Below are positions 59,793 to 64,000 of a DNA stretch of 64,000 nt, in pieces. Positions within the stretch are counted from its first letter, which is position 1; each line of letters opens with the position of its first letter. Position numbers and translations under genes: made by a program. Below the pieces are notes generated by a model. The model was not told where the DNA came from, made no database searches, and saw only the letters and a list, made by a program, of their open reading frames with translations. Source of the DNA: Natronosporangium sp035305625 (GTDB lineage Bacteria; Actinomycetota; Actinomycetes; Mycobacteriales; Micromonosporaceae); the NCBI GenBank assembly GCA_963809545.1, contig CAWEKD010000005.1, positions 744,001 through 808,000 on the forward strand, written 5' to 3'.

Positions 59793-60403
59793 GCGCGATC
59801 CTCGACGCCCACCTGCTGGCGCTGTCGGCGGCCCTCCCCAGGTTCCGCGACCAGGGGATGCGACTGGCGGAGTGGGGGGACACCTTGGCGCGGGTGCTGG
59901 CCGGCGGGGGCAGGCTGCTGGTGGCCGGTAACGGCGGCAGCGCCGAACAAGCGCAGCATCTGGCGGCGGAACTGGTGGGCAAACTGCGGGACGATGGCCG
60001 GCGTCGGCGGCGCTGGCGCTGTGCGCTGAGCCGGCCGCGGTCACCGCGATCAGCAACGACTACGGCTACCAGCAGGTGTTCGCCCGCCAGGTAGCAGCCC
60101 ACGGCCGGCCGGGGGACCTGCTGTTGTTGATCTCCACTAGTGGGGCGAGTGGAAACCTGTTGGCCGCCGCCGAGGCCGCCATGGAGCGGGGACTGCGCTG
60201 CTGGGCCCTGACCGGCCCGGCGCCCAATCCACTCGCCGACCGGTGTCAGGACACGGTGGCGGTGGCGTCACCGGAGCCACAGGTGGTGCAAGAGCTGCAC
60301 CTGGTGGCGATTCATGTCCTCTGTGAACACGTAGATGCCGCCCTACCGGCGGTGACCGACCTGAGGACTGACCGAGGACCTGATGGTTTACCGGGGGGCG
60401 TGA
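59789..60403 (+). pseudogene. gmhA: Phosphoheptose isomerase GmhA (SIS domain), frameshifted as read
   Basis: ATG 59789 overlaps the previous stop. The first half has VAGNGGSAEQAQHLAAELVGK near 45-65, the sedoheptulose-7-phosphate isomerase signature. Around 59995 the frame slips; the expected AAVTAISNDYGYQQVFARQ and LLISTSGASGN lie one phase away. That frame then misses the natural TGA at 60401-60403, just before hldE, probably because of a second indel in the G6 run at 60393-60398. Isomerises sedoheptulose 7-phosphate to heptose 7-phosphate, the first step of ADP-heptose synthesis. Confidence 0.72.
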
Positions 60404-60404
60404 C

Positions 60405-61853
60405 ATGGCACGACGGCTGGTCGTGGTCGGGGACACGTTGCTGGATCGGGACGTGGACGGTCACGCCGAACGGATCTGTCCGGACGCGCCCGCGGTGGTG
60501 CTCCAGGAACAGGCGGTGGTGGAGCGACCGGGGGGAGCCGGCCTGGCCGCGCTGCTAGGGCGCGCGGGACGAGGCAGAGGTGACCCTGGTGACCGCGCTG
60601 TCCGATGACGCCGGCGGGAGGCGACTGGGTCAGCTGCTGGGTGATGCCGGGGTGACCGTGGTGACGGTCCCTACCGCCGGCAGTACTCCGGAGAAGATCC
60701 GAGTCCGAGCGGATGGACAGGTGCTGCTGCGCTGGGATCGGGGCGGCGGCCAGTCCTATGGCCGCCCCGACGACGCTGCCCTGGCCGCGATCTACGCCGC
60801 GGACGCGGTGCTGGTCAGCGACTACGGACACGGGGTGAGCGCCCTGCCGGAGATTCGGACCGCGTTGGCGGAGAGCGCGGCGGTGGTGGTGTGGGATCCC
60901 CATCCGGAGGGAGCGGTCGCGGTGCCGGGGGCTCGGCTGCTGACCCCGAACGAGGCGGAGCTGTCGGTCCTGACCGACCAGGCCGCAGGGCGGCCGGCCA
61001 CCAGTTCCCGCCGGTTGGCGGTGGCGGCCCACCGAGCCGAGCGGCTGCGGGAGCACTGGCGGGTGGGGGCGGTGGCGGTGACCCTGGGCGCGGACGGCGC
61101 GCTGCTCTCCCACGCCGGGCCGACACCCTTGGTGGTGCCTCCACCCGCGCGCGCCGAAGGGGACAGTTGCGGCGCGGGGGACCGGTTCGCGATCAGCGCC
61201 ACGCTGGCGCTCGCGGAAGGGGCACTGGTGTCCGAGGCGGTGGAGGTGGCGGTGGTCGAGGCCTCCCGGTACGTGGCCCAGGGGGCGGCCCGCACCGCGA
61301 TCGGCCCGGGGGGTGACCACCCGACCGCACCGCTGCACCGACCGGCCCGTACCGCCGCGGCGGACGAGGCGGCGGCCCATGAACTGGTGACGGAGGTACG
61401 TGCGCGCGGCGGCACGGTCGTGGCTACCGGCGGCTGCTTCGACCTGCTGCACGCTGGCCATGCCTCTACTTTGGAGGCAGCGCGAGGGCTCGGCGACTGC
61501 CTGGTGGTGTGCGTCAACTCCGACGCCAGCGTGGCGGGGCTCAAGGGGCCGGGTCGGCCGCTGGTGGGGCAGGACGATCGGGTCCGACTGCTGGCCGCCC
61601 TGGGGTGCGTGGACGCGGTCGTGCTGTTCGACGAACCCACCCCGGCGGAGGTGCTGTCCCGGCTGCGGCCTGACATCTGGGTCAAGGGCGGAGATTACGC
61701 CGGGGGCAACCCGGACACCCTCCCGGAGGCGGAACTGGTCCGGTCCTGGGGTGGGCAGACCGTGATCGTGCCCTATCTGGACGGCCGCTCCACCAGCAGG
61801 ATGATCGCGGCCGCACGGGCGGGTAGCCGGGCCGGGGCCCAGCGCTGGAGTAG
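60405..61853 (+). pseudogene. hldE: Bifunctional heptose kinase/adenylyltransferase HldE, frameshifted as read
   Basis: ATG 60405 gives MARRLVVVGDTLLDRDVDGH and VVERPGGAGLAALLG, then meets TGA 60606-60608. The continuation ARDEAEVTLVTALSDDAGG lies one phase away, explained by an extra G in the run near 60560. It runs on through the PfkB kinase domain (GDSCGAGDRF near 61160) and the cytidylyltransferase-like domain (FDLLHAGHASTL near 61440). That frame shows no stop before the later glycosyltransferase gene, so a further indel near 61820 is likely; stops at 61824 and 61851 lie one phase away. The end is therefore uncertain. Confidence 0.72.
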
Positions 61854-61876
61854 CGGGGACAGGAAGGGGACCGCGG

Positions 61877-62554
61877 ATGTTACGAGTACTGGTCACGGGT
61901 GGCGCCAGCGGGCTGGGGGCGGCGGTGGTGTCGGCGATCGCCAAAGCGGACGGACAGCCAGCGGTGCTGGATCTGTCCCCGCCCGCGGAAGACGTGCCGT
62001 TCAGGTCACTGGATTTAGCCGACACCCGGGGGGCCGAGCAGGCCACCGTGGCGCTCGCCGAGCAGCTGGGCGGATTGGATGGAGTGGTCACCGCGGCCGG
62101 AGTGGACCGACCCGGTCCGCTGGCGGAGGTGCCCGCCACGGAATGGGAACGGGTGGTGGCGGTGGATCTCTTGGCCACCGCCGCGGTGGTACGGGCGGCC
62201 CTGCCGTTTCTGAAACGGTCCGGAGGCACCGTGGTGACAGTGGCCTCCACTTTGGGGCGGCGGGCGTTGCCGGATGCGACCGCGTACTGCGCCGCCAAGT
62301 TCGGGGTGGTGGGGTTCACCCGGGCGTTGGCCGCGGAGCTGGCGGGGCAGGTGGGGGTCACTCTGCTCATGCCCGGCGGGATGCGGACCAATTTCTTCGA
62401 CGGCCGAGACGAGCAGTATCGGCCGGGTCCGGAGGCGATGCTGAACGATCCCGCCGATGTGGCGGCCACGGTGCTGTTCGCGCTCCGCCAGCCACCGGGG
62501 TGCACGGTGCGGGAGCTCGTAGTCTGTCCAGCCCAGGAGTCGTCGTACCCGTGA
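61877..62554 (+). CDS. Short-chain dehydrogenase in the heptose cluster
   Basis: 225 residues from ATG 61877 with GGAAGGGG upstream. Classical SDR: TGGASGLG near 8-15, catalytic Ser in VASTLG near 116 and AYCAAK with Tyr and Lys near 130. It is much shorter than and different from HldD, the extended SDR that epimerises ADP-heptose, so it is not a direct substitute. It may oxidise or reduce the heptose moiety. The stop overlaps the next start as GTGA. Confidence 0.85.
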   Translation: MLRVLVTGGASGLGAAVVSAIAKADGQPAVLDLSPPAEDVPFRSLDLADTRGAEQATVALAEQLGGLDGVVTAAGVDRPGPLAEVPATEWERVVAVDLLATAAVVRAALPFLKRSGGTVVTVASTLGRRALPDATAYCAAKFGVVGFTRALAAELAGQVGVTLLMPGGMRTNFFDGRDEQYRPGPEAMLNDPADVAATVLFALRQPPGCTVRELVVCPAQESSYP

Positions 62555-63450
62555 TTCTGCTACTGCGCGCGTTAGGGGTGGGGGACCTCGCCACGGCGGT
62601 GCCGGCGCTGCGGGGGCTGCGTCGGGCGTTCCCGGGGCAGCACATTCAGCTGGCCGCGCCGGGCTGGTTGGCCCCGTTGGTGGAGTTGACCGGGGCTGTG
62701 GACGAGCTGCTGCCGGTGGCCGGGCTGGACGGCTGTATCCGCTGGCCGTCTCCCTCGCCGCAATTGGCGGTCAACCTGCATGGACGGGGGCCGGAGTCGC
62801 ACTGGCTGCTGCACACCGCGGACCCGAAACAGCTGTTCGGGTTCGCTTGCCAGGCCGCCGGCTACCACCTGGGACCGGTCTGGCGGGCGGACGAGCACGA
62901 GGTGGCGCGGTGGTGTCGGATGCTGCGCTGGTATGGCATCGCCACCGACCCGACCGACCTGGCCCTGGCGGTGCCGGAGGGGCCGACCGGGCTCGCCGGG
63001 GTCACCATCGTGCATCCCGGCGCCAAGTTGCCGGAGCGGCGCTGGCCCGCTTCCCGCTACGGGGAGGTGGCGCGCGCGTTGGCCGCTGCCGGGCACCGGG
63101 TGGTGGTGACCGGCTCGGACGAAGAGCAGGAGCGGGCCGCCCGGGTGGCGGCCGCGGCGGGCCTGCCCGACAGTGCGGTGCTCGCTGGCCGGACGGACCT
63201 GCGCCAGCTGGCCGGACTAGTGGCCCGGGCGCGGCTCGTGGTCAGCGGCGACACCGGGATCGGGCATCTGGCCAGCGCCTACGGCACCCCGTCGGTGCTG
63301 CTGTTCGGCCCCACTCCGCCGGAGCAGTGGGGGCCACCGGACCGCCCTGTCCACCGGGTGCTGTGGCGGGGGCCGACCGGGTTGGGGCAGATCACGGTGC
63401 CGGAGGTGGTGACCGCCGCCGAGGAGGTGGTGGAGCTGGCCCGCGGCTGA
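62551..63450 (+). CDS. GT9 heptosyltransferase
   Basis: 299 residues from GTG 62551. GT-B fold of the ADP-heptose:LPS heptosyltransferase family: N-terminal ILLLRALGVGDLATAVPALRGL, VTIVHPGAKLPERRWP near 152-167 and SGDTGIGHLASAYGTPSVLLFG near 232-253. The same frame is open from the upstream hldE region, but no continuous domain bridges them, so a separate start is used. It is the second GT9 domain of the cluster, suggesting at least two heptose transfers. Confidence 0.88.
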   Translation: MILLLRALGVGDLATAVPALRGLRRAFPGQHIQLAAPGWLAPLVELTGAVDELLPVAGLDGCIRWPSPSPQLAVNLHGRGPESHWLLHTADPKQLFGFACQAAGYHLGPVWRADEHEVARWCRMLRWYGIATDPTDLALAVPEGPTGLAGVTIVHPGAKLPERRWPASRYGEVARALAAAGHRVVVTGSDEEQERAARVAAAAGLPDSAVLAGRTDLRQLAGLVARARLVVSGDTGIGHLASAYGTPSVLLFGPTPPEQWGPPDRPVHRVLWRGPTGLGQITVPEVVTAAEEVVELARG

Positions 63451-63461
63451 CCTGGGCGGGG

Positions 63462-64000
63462 TCACCCGACGAGGTCGTCGGCGGCGGGCTTGCCGGGGCC
63501 CTGCGGCGCACCGGCGGCGTGCGCGGTTCGGAGCGCGGCCACGAGCTCCTGGCGGGCTCGTGCCACCCGGGAACGGATCGTGCCCACCGGGCAGTCGCAC
63601 ACCTGCGCCGCCTCCTCGTACGACAGGCCGAGCACCTGGGTGGCGACGAACGCGATCCGCCGGTCGGGTGTCAGTCGGTCCAGGAGCTCCCGCAGCGCTA
63701 CCCGTTCCTCGAACCGGTCGCCGGCGCCGGAAGCCCGGGGGGTGAGTTGGCCCCCATCGATCGCGGCGGTCAGGTCGGGTACGGCGGTGGTCCGGGGCCG
63801 GCTGGTGGCCGCGCGGAGGTGGTCGGCGGCCACTCGGCGCGCGATCGAGTAGAGCCAGGTCCGCGCCGATGACCGGCCGGCGAACCGGGGCAATGAGCGC
63901 ATCGCCCGCAGGTAGGTTTCCTGGGTGAGGTCCTCCGCCTCCCGGGGGTGCACCAGGTGGGCGAGGAATCGGTACACCGGTTGTTGGGTGGCCCGGATGA
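63462..64000 (-). CDS. ECF RNA polymerase sigma factor (5' end outside window)
   Basis: About 179 residues are present; the N-terminus lies beyond base 64000. Region 2 is seen in HPREAEDLTQETYLRAMRSL and ARTWLYSIARRVAADH. Region 4 is seen in LTPDRRIAFVATQVLGLSYEEAAQVCDCPVGTIRSRVARAR. A Pro/Ala-rich tail follows. The Cys pair in AQVCDCPVG is a common ECF variant. No anti-sigma gene is visible on this side; it would lie upstream or elsewhere. It is convergent with the heptose cluster. Confidence 0.9.
   Translation of the reverse strand, partial: IRATQQPVYRFLAHLVHPREAEDLTQETYLRAMRSLPRFAGRSSARTWLYSIARRVAADHLRAATSRPRTTAVPDLTAAIDGGQLTPRASGAGDRFEERVALRELLDRLTPDRRIAFVATQVLGLSYEEAAQVCDCPVGTIRSRVARARQELVAALRTAHAAGAPQGPGKPAADDLVG

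Noticed and set aside
60580..63450. One 956-codon protein joining HldE and the GT9 enzyme
   Set aside because: The middle third is Arg/Gly-rich nonsense lying out of frame over a good SDR gene; HldE and GT9 have separate domains and the GT9 has its own overlapping GTG start.
1..64000. CRISPR arrays, transposases, rRNA genes
   Set aside because: Scanned for spaced direct repeats, transposase motifs and rRNA signatures; none recognised.

Overview
The window is high-GC actinobacterial chromosome. Evidence includes the RodA/PbpA/PknA/PknB cell-division cluster, CrgA, a class E sortase with DUF881, a c-di-AMP riboswitch ahead of an NlpC/P60 hydrolase, F420-type oxidoreductases and many GTG/TTG starts. 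Gene order and style resemble Micromonosporaceae, but that family assignment is an inference. No transposase, phage, plasmid or CRISPR features were seen.

Layout. 1-8.0 kb: end of a RodA/FtsW gene, then pbpA-pknA-pknB with stop/start overlaps; facing them, DUF881, sortase, a small membrane protein and pabA/trpG, then crgA. 8.1-13.0 kb: a DnaA-box cluster, an EtfD-like Fe-S membrane oxidoreductase, a riboswitch-controlled NlpC/P60 protein, dcd, a PPOX-fold protein and tRNA-Gly(CCC). 13.5-21.3 kb: a RiPP cluster read here as a type-B linaridin locus. It has two short precursor paralogues carrying the PxxxTP leader/core motif, an HTTM-like membrane protein (frameshifted as read), an alpha/beta hydrolase, a single-TM FAPNP protein, a SAM methyltransferase, a small membrane protein and two ABC systems. 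21.4-31.1 kb: housekeeping genes (quinone reductase, PP2C phosphatase, FadE5-like acyl-CoA dehydrogenase, SixA, MoaE, MoeA, an NHL-thioredoxin protein) and one disrupted gene. 31.2-39.5 kb: a catabolic island with an ICL/PEPM lyase, LysR regulator, HtaA-like protein, SDR, cytochrome P450, MFS transporter, putidaredoxin-type ferredoxin and ferredoxin reductase. Two copies of one operator/promoter architecture flank the LysR gene. 39.5-45.6 kb: a proline-rich membrane protein, a 43-aa gene, the branched-chain 2-oxoacid dehydrogenase operon (E1-alpha frameshifted as read) and tRNA-Glu/Asp/Phe. 45.9-53.2 kb: STAS protein, DUF2231, a zinc-motif-free S4 paralogue, alcohol dehydrogenase, a lower-GC efflux gene with a candidate leader peptide, and others. 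53.3-63.5 kb: an ADP-heptose/glycosyltransferase cluster. The window ends in an ECF sigma factor gene.

How genes connect. The linaridin genes form one translationally coupled module (precursors, modification, export). The P450, ferredoxin and reductase form a complete class I monooxygenase chain with an SDR, a lyase and an importer. GmhA, HldE and a GmhB-like domain supply the NDP-heptose steps, and five glycosyltransferase domains plus a carbamoyltransferase would build a heptose-containing glycan. FadE5 and the EtfD-like protein are both associated with fatty-acid oxidation in mycobacteria. Single-base indels interrupt several genes and are dense at 58.7-61.9 kb, so either that cluster is decaying or the assembly has local errors.
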